Assembly (NCBI GenBank): GCA_015178975.1
Contig: WHVD01000228.1
Coordinates: 45,587-109,586 of the forward strand
Length of the DNA: 64,000 bases
Reading direction: 5' to 3'
DNA from: Hysterangium stoloniferum
Taxonomy: Eukaryota; Basidiomycota; Agaricomycetes; Hysterangiales; Hysterangiaceae
Shown here: piece after piece, positions 36,016 to 46,500 of the stretch
How positions within the stretch are numbered: the stretch's first letter is position 1
Layout of the letters: each line of letters starts with the position of its first letter
Made by a program: the position numbers and the translations under genes
The notes under the pieces: generated by a model
Databases searched by the model: none
Told to the model about the DNA's origin: nothing
What the model saw: the letters and a program-made list of their open reading frames with translations, nothing else

Positions 36016-36329
36016 CATGGTTTTATTATAGTAAAATACTCCTTTTATTTTATTTATATTTTACATATTTCACTCATATTTTCCTATTCTTTACATTCTT
36101 CAAATAGTGCACCATTTCATTAGTTCGAAGTGCTGTGTATACTTGTGGGTGCACTCAGCACCAAATAGAATGACACACTTTTTACCCAGAAACCACCACT
36201 CGTAAGACACTAAAACTAGGTCTACTACGAGTGGTGATTAGGGTAACGTGCCAGCTACTACATAAGTAGTATTATCTGAACTATCTGAGCTAACTGACAT
36301 CTCAGGCCTTGAACTCGTCATCTAGCTCT
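36016..36329. other. Short unassigned stretch with a perfect hairpin
   Basis: CACCACTCGTA (about 36195-36205) and TACGAGTGGTG (about 36226-36236) form a perfect 11-bp stem with a loop of about 20 nt. It may be an insertion-footprint palindrome or a terminator-like structure. A CT microsatellite (about 36327-36348) borders the next fragment. No gene. Confidence 0.4.
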
Positions 36330-36538
36330 CTCTCTCTCTCACTCTCTCTAATATCGCACTGCAATAGTCGATATTCTTCATATACAGAGCGGTCCAAATA
36401 CACAACTCTTCACATTCAGCCTTTCCAGAGGTGATCAGGTGGACTGCAAAATGGATGTTGGTAGCAGAGAGCTTCTTGGGATGACCTCCAGTTGATTTTG
36501 GGAGGGTAGGAAGGTATTTAGAGCAACATCTGGAGATA
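36330..36538 (-). pseudogene. Tc1 transposase N-terminal fragment T4
   Basis: The minus strand encodes SKYLPTLPKSTGGHPKKLS and IHFAVHLITSGKAE. That matches the linker between the two helix-turn-helix units of a Tc1 DNA-binding domain, with its GRPR-like AT-hook. It ends abruptly at the TA before the T2 inverted repeat, so T2 may have inserted into it. The other half is not found beyond T2. Confidence 0.65.
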
Positions 36539-36938
36539 CAGTGACCCAAAAAGGCATCCACATAAGCATGACATCATAGCTTTCCTTATCAGGAGAGTAA
36601 AAAATGAACAATGGACATGGTGCATCCAGACACTTTTTTTGCTCTGTCAACTGATACATGAAATTCAACTAAGGTTCATATGACTGTGGGAATTTCTGGT
36701 TAGGTTCAACAAGGTCATGTGACCACATGTTTAAATAACACATTTATATGAACCTTTGCCTCATTTCACCCTCCCACCACATTATGAAGAAGCACTCTGC
36801 TGAAACAAGACTCTCTGTCATTTCTCTTCTCCAGGAGGGTCACTCTTGCAGAACAATTGCTTCTAAACTCCATATTGGGCACTCTACAGTATCAGAAATT
36901 TACTCCCAACTCCCTGGTCCATTTCCAACACCTTGTTG

Positions 36939-37161
36939 TAATACGAAGTAATCTATAACAATATACTCAGTCTTGTATAAAGTAAACGAAAGACTATATC
37001 CTATAATTGCTAACCTATAACAATATACTAATAAGAAATCAGTATCAGTTATGAAGCATTAATTCTAGAATATCTACTAACCTCAGTCTCGTATAAAGTA
37101 AATGAAAGACTGAGGAAAAACTTTTCTAACTCAGAAGTATAGCATATATAGGACTTTTGAC
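36939..37161. repeat. Possible solo LTR of another family
   Basis: 223 bp running TGTAATACG...CTTTTGACA. It contains two copies of a TATAACAATATACT...CGTATAAAGTAAA(C/T)GAAAGACT block about 110 bp apart. TG...CA ends and its place inside the T2 transposase suggest an LTR, but no target duplication is visible because A5 abuts it. Confidence 0.35.
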
Positions 37162-37867
37162 ACCTGACAGCTCTCTAACTGAGCCCTGTTCCCATTATGG
37201 TCTAATTACCTGTCATGTTTTGGACTCCACCTCCATTCTGTTCTGCCCCTAACACCTAATTTGGTGTTTACTATCTCATTTCATAATTACAGATTTGGTA
37301 TTGCATACATTCTACAGTCTATATAAACTAGCTAATATTGTACATACAATCTGGTCAGAAAATCAACTAAGTTTCAGACTAAGTCCTCCCCAGTTACTTA
37401 GTATACATATATGTACCTGCTCCATCCCCATCTCACAACACTATTGACCTCGTCAGAGCTTGTGGGCTTCCCAACTGGTCTTTTGACCTACAGTATCAAC
37501 TACACCTGGACTCCCCAGGTTTTCCATCCACCTGTTTGAAATTGGACACTACAATCTCACGAGGGTGCAGCCTACATATAAGCTGAAGCCAAGTCCTACT
37601 GGATTATCTGCAGGTTTCTCTGGATTATCCATGGGTTTCTCTGGATTATCCGCAGGTTTCTCTGGATTATCTGTGGGTTTCTCTGGATTATCTGCAGGTT
37701 TCTCTGGATTATCTGTGGGTTTCTCTGGATTATCTGTGGGTTTCTCTGGATTATCCATGGGTTTCTCTGGATTATCTGCAGGTTTCTCCAGATTATCTAT
37801 GGGTTGCTCTGGATTATCTGTGGGTTTCTCCAGAAACCCTCTGCTAAGCTTTGCATGCACCTTAACA
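37162..37867 (+). mobile_element. 5'-truncated family A LTR A5
   Basis: It starts inside the family A consensus (GACAGCTCTCTAACTGAGCCC) and ends CACCTTAACA. It has the TATATAAACTAG box (about 37319) and the shared motif TATAAGCTGAAGCCAAGTCC (37577-37596). About the first 240 bp are absent. An 11-copy 21-bp minisatellite lies between the motif and the 3' end. It ends within about 5 bp of the place where A4 sits in T1. Confidence 0.85.
37601..37831 (+). repeat. 21-bp minisatellite, 11 copies, inside LTR A5
   Basis: The unit GGATTATCYRYRGGTTTCTCT is repeated 11 times with few changes. Single-copy versions of the same sequence stand at this place in A1, A3 and A4 (for example GGATATCCTGCAGGTTTCTC in A1), so the array arose by expansion within this LTR. 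Because 21 is a multiple of three, all frames stay open; the repeated peptides seen on both strands are by-products. Confidence 0.95.
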
Positions 37868-38539
37868 CTAGGTATGCTTGCAAGATAGATGGGAGGATGG
37901 ATAGGGCCTTTATGTATCTCAAGATTATGGAGGAGGACCTTCAAGCCAGCCTCAACTATTATGGAAACTCTGTGGGTGATGTTACCTTCCAGCAAGATAA
38001 TGACCTCAAACATACCTACAAGAAGGCCCAAACTTGGTTTCAACATAATGATTTCAATGTCCTCCCATGGCCAGCACAGTCTCCAGACCTCAACCCCATT
38101 GAACATTTGTGGGATCATGTAAAGAAGAGGCTAGGGGAGTATGAAGTTGAACCAAAAGGGATACTGGAGTTGTGGGAGAGGGTGGAGGAGGAATGGAACA
38201 AGATTGATGCAGAGGTGGGTGTGTCAGAAGTTGATTAAGAGTATGCCTAGGAGGGTTGCAGCTGTGTTGAAGGTAAAGGGTGGCCATACTAAGTACTGAA
38301 TATAAGTAGTTTTGTGGTCAGAGATGTCAGCCAAAAAACCCTTCCAATGAATCTCCCGTATATATATATTTGTAGTATTTCCATATTTGGAGCTTGTGTA
38401 ATGGGATTGTATTTCAACAATCTAGATATGATAGAACATATTCACAAATATTTTTGATATTTTTGCAATTGTATCCTCTGAGTTATCAAGGATATATATC
38501 TGAAGTACCAAAACATTGGAAGGGTTTTTTGAGTCACTG

Positions 38540-39867
38540 TACCCTAATCAGGGGGATCAATGTCAGGATGCTAGATGAATAATGATTGTGGAAGGATCTT
38601 TGGAGTGTCTGAAATAATATCTGTCATAACGAAATAGGGTGGGTGATACAAATGTCTCTCAGAGTACTTTGAGTAAAGATAATAAGATGGTATTTATCCT
38701 TTGAATAACAACTATTCCAACTCCAAAACAATCATGATTTGAATTGCATTGTCAGCAGTGTCCAGGTTGGCTCAGGTAATATGACCATCAATAAGTCAAC
38801 CTCTGAAATCATGGGATTGGCATCTGCACACTCCTGCCTTCTAACATGTACAGTTTTATGTTGATGCTTCAAAAGGAACAAATTGGGGAAGAATAAAAAC
38901 ACTATTTTAAGACAAATATGAATGCTGATGTAGTGTTTAGGACATTATTATTGACATACATAGGTAAGTATTCAGGCCCAGTTGCAAAGAGAGACTGACT
39001 TATGTATGTCTTTTAGGTTTAATAATTTCAAAAAGTATATAGAATTATAATTAATTAATAAAATTTAAATAAGTTTCTGAGTTAGATCACATGCTCTTAG
39101 AATTGTTGACACAGAAAAGTTGTGGGGTATGTGGGAGGCTTACTCCCACTTCATGTTGGAATTGGTGATGAAACCACCCTTTTCCTAGGGGCAGTTCACC
39201 TATTTCTTCACTTTTTCATAGGAGGATGCTAATTGTGGACCATGTTTCCTGAGGTTAATGCATGCCAGAACCAGTGTACACCTAAACTAGCACCCTACCT
39301 ATCATGTCAGAAGGTGATTCACTAACTGACACATTGACAAACAAATACTTTTATTACAAGACTATTACCCCCTTGTAGATTGTGTATTACAATAAGCCAA
39401 CTCATACTATTTTTAATACTTCACCCCTTGTATGCATAAAACAAGAGCTCATTCTCTGCTGTGCACATCAGCCGGTCAGCTCTGTTTATATCTCAATCAA
39501 CCTTTACTGCCGTGGAAGTGTGTCCAGGAATCGGATGTGACGCGAACGGACTGCTAGCACTTCAGCACCAACAGTACTTGTTATTAATATTTCTGACTTA
39601 TATGCTCGAAATTGAACAGCACTCTGCCTACCAGTAGTTTAGACAGACATGTCGTCGTTCCAATTGCATGTGTTTGGATTTCAGAAGAAGCCGTACCATT
39701 ACAGTTGGGAAGCTGTGGTAGATTCTGGGATCGACCAGAGTCCCAACAACTACCAAGCCGTCTCTGCCTGGTTGCGAGCCGCGTGGCTCTCCCGCTCCAA
39801 AAAAAAAAATTAGCGGGGTTAAATGGTGTTCCTAACGTCCATATAAGGTACATTATTCAGTTAATTG
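38540..39867. other. AT-rich region, unassigned
   Basis: No supported gene. A stretch at 39700-39810 ends in GCGAGCCGCGTGGCTCTCCCGCTCC and a run of 11 A, with open frames on both strands (39612-39881 + and 39584-39853 -). A short SINE-like retroposon with a poly-A tail is possible, but no clear A and B promoter boxes are seen. Confidence 0.35.
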
Positions 39868-41330
39868 GGAGTGCACGTTGAGCGCGCAGTCGGGAAAGTA
39901 TTCAATATGAGCAAGATTGGCCCAGAGTTTCCGACAAAAGATATAGATAACGCTTTCTGGGTTACTCAGAATTGAAAATGCTTTCTACTCCCAGAAAGAA
40001 ACGACGTCGCCAGAAGCAACCAAGTACGGTTTGGGGGTTGGTAACCTTTCGAAGCAGCTAATTAAATATGCTTCTCCGTGAGTAGTATGCTATAGTGCTT
40101 CCAAACTCTACGCTTATACTAAAACCAAGTCGATTAAAACCCACCTAGAAGCATTCAAACGTATTGTGAGACGACTACGTCTTATCCCAGCCTCAGACTG
40201 ACATTTCTTCGAGACCCAGTTTACAGACCATCAACTTGGAAGTGCCAAAATGATGAGCAGTGTATGGACGACGAGTGGCGGCTCTTTCGCCTGCTTGCAG
40301 CATCGGGAATGAACACTTCGAGGTTATTAGAGTTATGCATGGCATCACACCCATTGACTTTGGAATATTTTATCCTCATCCGAAGGGGATTGTTGGAAAA
40401 ATTTTGGCAATCGCTGGGGGTAAGTACCTCATGTTAACTATGCTTTGTGGAGATCAGGCTAACATGATTCTTCAGTACTGTATTAAGGGTTTATATACAG
40501 CGAATGACTGCAGTTAGGTATCTAGGTGGTATACTCCAGATACGCCTTTTCTGGATAGAGAAGCGGAATCAAGGGATGCCTGGAGAAAAACTGCTAAGGG
40601 GCTCGGTAGTTCTTGTTGAAAATCTTGACTGGATCCTCCTATGCCGAATCCCTTGCATAATCTACTCTCTACAGACGTGGAAGGGATCAATATTCTCGTC
40701 CAAGCTGTTTTGGTTGATGTTCGTAGCCGAGTGATGCAAACTCCGTTAAAACGGGATGCGACATGGTTCTAGTTGGCATGTAAACTCCTAGATATGCTAG
40801 AGGGGTGTTAAGATCTACCTATGGTATTCATCAGATTAATACCAGGAAAGATTCCTTCTAGAAGTAGCGTGACTGGGGAGGCTTTGGATACGTGCCGAGG
40901 CGTCCCAATAAGCGTCGATCCCGGTACTGCGATCCGATGGATGGAAGTATCCGTAAACTTGACATTGACCGCGTACCGACAAAAAACCTAGTAGCACCCG
41001 TCCAACTGATTCAATTCAGGAAGACTCATCTAGAAAGACGACCGACACTGAGGTCTGTTGGAGTCTGCGAGCCATAGAAGTTCTGGTGTTGTCTCAGATG
41101 ATTGAATGAGATTGAATTAAATGTTTGGGTATATAAAGGTCATGTAGTTAGTGTTACACAATAGTGTGCTTTGCCCTTATACATTGAGACTCCCAAAATT
41201 TTTAACAACGCCGATGGAGGAGGCGGCGACAGACAGATCAATAAATGGGGCAGTCGCAATCGCGGCCGTCGTCAGAATCGCCATTAACAGCTAGCAATGA
41301 AGCATAGCGAAGCTATCTCCGGTAATGTCG
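39868..41330 (+). pseudogene. Degraded copy of the unknown gene at 44.3 kb
   Basis: It aligns with 44430-45720 in the same order and orientation, from GGGAGTGC...GAGCG(C/T)GCAG to the GATGGAGGAGGCG block (41212-41224 here, 45708-45720 there). Examples are ATGAGCAAGATTGGCCCAGA against ATGAACAAGATAGGTCCAGA, and RYLGGIL and GEKLLRGSVVLVENL in both. It has an internal deletion after GAATTGAAA (about 39974), frameshifts and stops, and lacks the Arg-Ser repeat. Exon-intron junctions are shared (for example the acceptor before CGAATGACTGC), so it is a DNA-level duplicate and not a retrocopy. Divergence is moderate. Confidence 0.8.
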
Positions 41331-42261
41331 TTGAGGCAGGATATTTCAATAGCCAAGGTAGGCTAAATATAATACCTTGGTGCTGGTTAACATCCGTAGG
41401 TGCTAGTATTGGCGCGTTTCAGCTCGACTATATGGTTCATTTAGCCAGTTCGGCCAGACGAACTATTCGATTGATGATTTTTTTGTAATAGTTTTTAATA
41501 ATATTTGATATTACTCTTATAATAAACATTTAAAGTAAAACTCATCAAATTTTCTTGCATTATTTACAAATACAAACGACTACAAATCAAAAATATCTGT
41601 CCCCTCCCTCCCCTATTAGTTTAGCTTGAAATCGCACGCACTTACAGGACCATGACCAGTCTGTTTCTTTTACAATCTGGCCTTTGCTTTATTGTGTAGT
41701 AGGTAGCCACGCCAGAGTCAAAAATTGATTCCTAACATCTTGCCATTGATCACCCGTTTTGACCCATACTTCTTTTGTCAACTGCTACACATCCTCATAC
41801 CCAGATACCGAGCAGCGTGATTTGAAAATCTCTTTCATAACAGTTGATTATACCACGAATCTTTTACGAATCTCAGCAAGAGGTAGCTAATTGCAATGAT
41901 AATTTGAACTACGTCGTATCAGATATCCATAATATCGCTAGCACTCACATCTGACAAAAACACTACAATAGTTTGTTTAACTTTTCGACCTTGCGCCGAA
42001 GAGGAGAAAGTGAGCCTAACCATGTTCCTTCGCTCATTTACTCCGTCAAGCCTGATGGGCTCGACACCTGGCTTCATGCTCAGCTCGTTTCTCTTCTGGT
42101 GTACGTTTTCCCTGAGGCTCTGTTGAAGGGTTTGAATGAGGCTTTGTATCAACTGGACGATTCAGACGTCTAAGGCCATTCTCGCGAAAAGCGGAAAGTG
42201 TGCTTGTGATTGGCAAAACCACTAAAAACAGTGGTAATACCTATGAGGGGGGTTTATTTAC
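41331..42261. other. Intergenic region, possible remote exons
   Basis: No gene that I can support. The minus strand at 41700-41800 has a short open stretch reading LTKEVWVKTGDQWQDVRNQFLTLAWLPTT, which looks protein-like. It has no start, no recognised family and no clear junctions. Confidence 0.3.
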
Positions 42262-43377
42262 TCAATCATAAAATCTGACGGTTAAACTACGCACTTGGCC
42301 AAATTGCCATTGTGATTGTGAGCTTGTTGAAGGCTGGAATTTGTTCCACTTGATGAGCAGTTCGGTATTCATCACGGCAAGGGACCATAGGATCAGTATC
42401 ACAACTAACTCCGCCACCAAATCTCCAGCTATGTTGGCGTCGTATACTACCGGGCGCTGAGGCTAGTGAGAAATTTGTGGGTTACCCTCGATTTAAATTC
42501 AGGCTTGAACTCATGGCATACCTGAAGATCCTTCGCCTGCTGGGGCGTACGTACTGCATCTTCCATGACGGGTTTTACCGTATCAGTAGGCATATGGGCC
42601 CCTAGATCATCCTCCTTCACTGGGAGGGTTGGTTCCGAGATAGGACGCCTCTGCAATTTTGTCACTTGAATCCATAGCTTTTCGAGCACCTCACGCTGCT
42701 GGATAGGCGAATAATCATTCACAGTCATGGCCGTGTAGATGACCAAGACAATAATCGCCACGACCCAGCCAACGATTCGGCCTCCCTTCAAAGCAATGAA
42801 CGGCCTAAATAGTACGACAACAGCATTTGAATTACACCCCGGATCGCTTCCAAATGTTTCAGCTTTCACCAGTAAGGCGAATACAAAGGCAAAAATAGTA
42901 TAGCTCTGTATGACAGAGCTGAGGTGCAATAACTTTGTCCCTTCTTCTGGGAATCGCCTGCAGGCCGATATTGAGAAAACAACGGCGACCCAAGAAATAT
43001 AAAGCAGATAAAGCACGATTATCCCACTGCAGATTTTGTTGGACATCACGTTCGTTCCAATAACCTGACAACTTACTCATGAAGGCTGATCTCAGGTGAG
43101 GGTTGTAGTCCAAGAATTAAGGCGGTGACTGCCATTGCCATATTGGTAGCGATTAGTGTGTACATCGAACTTACGATTTCATTGAGTGACGCTGATCGTG
43201 CACAAATGCAGGCTGTCGGGGAAATTTGATAAATCTCAGACAGATAAGTATGAGCGACACTCTTTGAAACTTACACAGTAGCAGTGTCTGTAGATAAAAA
43301 GATATACGAACACCAATCCCACTAATGTCGGTGTTCATCGACGGTCCTCGTCCGGGACAAGCATCATTGTTCGACAT
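42262..43377 (-). CDS. Six-pass membrane protein of unknown function, four exons
   Basis: Minus-strand exons are 43275-43377, 43077-43212, 42522-43026 and 42262-42462. Introns have GTAAGT...GACAG, GTAAGT...TGCAG and GTATGC...ACTAG ends, and one frame of 314 residues results. Predicted membrane segments are GVRISFYLQTLLLSCIC, MYTLIATNMAMAVTALILGL, GIIVLYLLYISWVAVVFSI, IQSYTIFAFVFALLV, GWVVAIIVLVIYTAM and LVAELVVILILWSLAVMNTELLI. A conserved-looking loop, CNSNAVVVLFRPFIALKGGR, precedes segment 5, and a polar loop (Pro/Lys/Glu-rich) lies between 5 and 6. I recall similar uncharacterised proteins from agaricomycetes; no function is known to me. The last ~12 residues may instead be an intron (GTGCGT at the end), so the true C-terminus is uncertain. 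It lies between the two copies of the duplicated gene. Confidence 0.8.
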
Positions 43378-44062
43378 TAGGATTGACTCTTCTCAAGAGA
43401 GGTTGGTTGCTATTCGACAATGCAGAGCTTCTTCTGTACATCCTTATATGTGTGCACTGCTATCTCGTTACGGGCACGTGTTCAGCTTCGTGAATGGGAA
43501 GGTTTAGATTTGTTAATGCAAGGTAAAGCCGCTGTTTGCTGTTCCCGTTGTTCTTGCCACTACCTATTGTTACGCTTTACAAGGGCATAGCCTCGGATTT
43601 CATTCTCACCTAAATTCCGCAACATCAAAAGGATGTTACTCACCAAATAGGCCTGTGAGATTCAGACGTTCACAGATTTAGATGTTGTGAATGAGTACTT
43701 ATTGACAATGGTCGATGAACTCGTGCATCAGAAAATTGAGCTTAGACCTCATGTTTGGACGAAAAATAATGTTAGGATTGCGGGACATCTTAACATCTAT
43801 GTCAATACTGTTTATACTTGGTTGGTTATCATTCCCTAAAGCAGCCAGAGGTTCGGGTATAAATGGCCACATAAGGAGAGGTCATCTTATCGAATGCTGG
43901 CCGTAGGTAAGCAATATCACCTTCAATAACCTAGTGCTAGTTGTCATCGACTTGCAGAATATTCACGATTCGGTTCTTCGATAAATTATTAAACTAGGAT
44001 TTACCCCAGGATCAACCCCCGGTGAATCCCGGCTACAAATACTACAATGTATGATCGCTCCT
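43378..44062. other. Intergenic region
   Basis: Upstream region of the membrane-protein gene (minus) and of the duplicated gene (plus). Nothing recognisable apart from the minisatellite that follows. Confidence 0.4.
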
Positions 44063-44178
44063 TTTGACAGATCCTGGCACTAAGACGTAGAAGAAGTTGA
44101 TCATTTGACAGATCTTGGCACTAAGACGTGGAAGAAGTTGATCATTTGACAGATCCTGGCACTAAGACGTGGAAGATG
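44063..44178 (+). repeat. 41-bp tandem repeat, three copies
   Basis: Units start at GACAGATC(C/T)TGGCACTAAG (44066, 44107, 44148) with period 41 and only a few differences. It lies about 140 bp upstream of the candidate start at 44314. Confidence 0.9.
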
Positions 44179-44313
44179 TTCACAGCATGGCTGTTTCTTA
44201 TCGTTAGTATGTATAATTTAAACAGAAACACCGGTGTTAGTAATACAAGGCGTCACATATAATTGTTCATCTGTTAGATACTCATCCACTGCCCACAGCA
44301 CACTAAAACCACC

Positions 44314-45681
44314 ATGGCATTTTCTGATCAAGCACTCATATGTATACCAGCGAACCAACAACAAGTTATGTTCCGTACGACGCACGGTCCAAGCTCCTTC
44401 ATCGGGAAAACATACAGCAAGCTGGGAGTGCGCTTTGAGCGTGCAGCCGGGAAACTTTGCACTATGAACAAGATAGGTCCAGAATTTCCAACAAAAGACC
44501 TAGACAACGCTTTCAGTGGTGACCCAGAATTGAAACTGAAGCAGCTGTGTGATGTATACGCTTTCTATACCCAGAAACAACAGACCCCGCCAATGCCAAA
44601 TAACTGCGACTGGGAGGTTGGTGACCTGGTGAAATATTGTTCAAGGCTAATTAAATATGCATCTCCGTAAGTGATATGTGTTATACATTGATGCGGGGTT
44701 TCCAATCTCTATGCTTATACCAGAACCAAGTCGATTAAAACTCAATTAGAAGCATTCAAAAGTATTGTTAGACTGACTACGTCTTATCCTGGCCTCAGAC
44801 TGGCATTTCTTCGAGACCCCAGTTTACGGAATATTAACTTGGACATCATATGGAAGCGTCAAGATGATGGATGGATGGACGAGGAATGGCGTCTCTTTCG
44901 CCATCTTGCAGCCTCGTGCATTGGGAATCAACAACTTGAGGTTATCAGAGTTGTGGAGGGTATCACACCGGCTGCCTTTGGGACGTTTTACCCTCATTCG
45001 AAAGGAATAGTGGAGAAATTTTTGGCAATCGCTGTAGAGTCAGTACCTTCATGTTAATGAGTGATCAAGTTAACATAATTCTCCAGTACTGTATTAACCG
45101 ATGGTATACAGCGAATGACTGCAATTAGATATCTAGGTGGTATACTCCAGATGCGTCCTTTTTGGATAGAAAATCGTAATCAAGGGATGCCTGGAGAAAA
45201 ATTGCTAAGAGGTTCGGTAGTTCTTGTAGAAAATCTTGGCCTGGATCCTTCTATGCCAAATCCATCGCGTAATATACTCTCTACAGACGTGGAAGGGATC
45301 GATATTCTCATCCAAGCTGTTTTAGTTGGTGTTCGTGGCTGGGCGATGCAAATTACTCCGTTACAACAGGATGCGGCATGGCTCCAGTTGGCGTTCAAAC
45401 TCCTGGATATATTAGATGGGTATGTAATTTCCACCTTGGGATCTACCTATGATACCCATCAGATTGATACCAGGAAAGAAGCGATAAGATTTCTTCGTAG
45501 AAGTAGCATGGCTAGAGAGGCTTTGAACAAATGCAGAGATATCCCAAAAAGCCCTATTTTCACTAATGTGATTCAATGGATGGAAGTGTCCGTAATATTG
45601 ATCGATTACAACGTTGGTGGCTTACTGACAAGATATCTAATAGCACCCGTCCAACTGATTCAGTTCAGGAAGGCTCGCTGA
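44314..45681 (+). CDS. Unknown protein, duplicated gene, possible Arg-Ser tail
   Basis: Model: exons 44314-44666, 44724-45042 and 45112-45681, introns GTAAGT...ACCAG and GTACCT...TACAG, giving 413 residues. Joins are supported by the degraded copy at 39.9-41.3 kb. The start could also be 44463 (MNKIGPEFPTKDLDNAF), where similarity between the copies is strongest; similarity begins slightly upstream. Protein features: KLKQLCDVYAFYTQKQ, WEVGDLVKYCSRLIKY, then EEWRLFRHLAA, LEVIRVVEGITP, RYLGGILQMRPFWIE and GEKLLRGSVVLVENL. No family recognised and no membrane segment. A further intron (about 45582-45628) would instead join to the frame STRPTDSVQEGSLMDRGITLTSMEEA, which runs into the Arg-Ser repeats and stops at 46502. 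Which end is used cannot be decided here. Confidence 0.6.
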
Positions 45682-45754
45682 TGGATAGGGGAATAACTCT
45701 AACGTCGATGGAGGAGGCGACAGAGAGATCAACAATAACGCGGCTTCCATCTCA

Positions 45755-46500
45755 GTCGAGGTCTCGGTCTCAGTCGGGATCTCAGTCAAGGTCTCCCAGC
45801 TTAGTAATAGTGCCGCAGTCACGGCCACGGTCTCCCAGACAGATAATAGTGGGGCGGTCACGGACTCCGTCACGGACTCCGTCACGGTCTTCCATAATAG
45901 TGCGGCGGTCTCCGTCACGGTGGCATTCACGGTCTCCGTCACGGTCGCGGTCACGGTCTTCCATAATAGTGCGGCGGTCACGGTCTCCGTCACGGTCGCG
46001 GTCACGGTCTCCCATAATATTGCGGCGGCGGTCACGGTCTCCCATAATAATGCGGCGGCGGTCACAGTCTCCGTCACGGTCGCGGTCACGGTCTCCCATA
46101 GTGCGGCGGCGGTCACAGTCTCCCATAATAATGCGGCGGCGGTCACGGTCTCCCATAATAGTGCGGCAGTCACGGCCTCCGTCACGGTCGCGGTCACGGT
46201 CTCCCAGACAGATACTAGTGCCAGAGTTGCAGTCCCATACACCAATAACCGTGCGGCGGTCGCGGTCGCGCTCCCCCAGACAAATAACAATGCCGCGGTC
46301 ACGGTCTCCCAGACAGCGGTGGTCACGGTCTAGACAGCCGCGGTCACGGTCACGGTCTTCGTCACAGTCACGGTCTCCAAGACCGATAATAGTGCCAGAG
46401 TTGCGGTCCCACACACCAATAACCGTGGGGCGGTTGCGGTCGTGGTGGCCATTCCCCAGACCAGGAAAAAGGACGGGGTCGCAGTCGCCTTCTAGACCGT
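45755..46500 (+). repeat. GC-rich minisatellite coding for Arg-Ser repeats
   Basis: Irregular units such as CGGTCACGGTCTCCCATAAT and AGTGCGGCGGT are repeated for about 750 bp. One plus frame reads SRSRSRSPI(I/V)(L/M/V)RRRS repeats like the RS domains of splicing factors. Other frames on both strands are open too (Val-Thr repeats on plus, Asp-Arg repeats on minus), so openness alone is not evidence of coding. The degraded duplicate lacks it, so it expanded after, or was lost in, one copy. Confidence 0.85.

Larger units (their letters stand above)
31117..36020 (-). mobile_element. Tc1/mariner element T1 with nested LTRs
   Basis: The outer end CAGTGACTCACAAAACC (31117-31133) follows a TA. A second, inverted copy of the end lies at about 31313-31335. 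The transposase runs leftward in pieces: 35860-36015 (N-terminal DNA-binding part), 32893-33124 (catalytic start), 31340-31794 (catalytic end). They are separated by LTRs C3 and A4, each with a perfect 5-bp duplication. The N-terminal end and the right inverted repeat are missing. Confidence 0.8.
36780..38300 (+). pseudogene. T2 transposase, split by LTR insertions
   Basis: The N-terminal part (about 36783-36930) reads KKHSAETRLSVISLLQEGHS and then IASKLHIGHSTVS, a helix-turn-helix. The frame is interrupted at 36939. The catalytic half resumes at about 37875 with KIDGRMDRAFMYLKIMEEDL, VTFQQDNDLKHT and VLPWPAQSPDLNPIEHLWDH, then a decayed C-terminus with a stop at 38238. The second catalytic Asp and the following Glu-containing IEHLW segment are present. 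The first catalytic Asp segment (WSDE) is missing, lost together with the LTR insertion. Non-functional. Confidence 0.8.
36539..38539 (+). mobile_element. Tc1/mariner element T2 with nested LTR DNA
   Basis: Left end CAGTGACCCAAAAAGGC (after TA at 36537-36538). Right end reads outward CAGTGACTCAAAAAACCC (38522-38539, followed by TA). The first 14 bases of the two ends agree except for one, but the ends differ further in. Between them lie the transposase N-terminus (36780-36938), foreign LTR DNA (36939-37867) and the catalytic half (37868-38300). Confidence 0.75.

Noticed and set aside
37549..38118. Minus-strand protein with NPEKP(T/A)D repeats and plus-strand GLS(A/M/V)GFS repeats
   Set aside because: Both are translations of the 21-bp minisatellite inside LTR A5, not genes.
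39700..39810. SINE or tRNA-derived retroposon ending in poly-A
   Set aside because: A box and B box cannot be placed convincingly and no target duplication is seen; kept only as a remark.
45637..46414. Minus-strand Asp-Arg-rich and Val-Thr-rich frames
   Set aside because: By-products of the Arg-Ser minisatellite; openness in several frames follows from the repeat.
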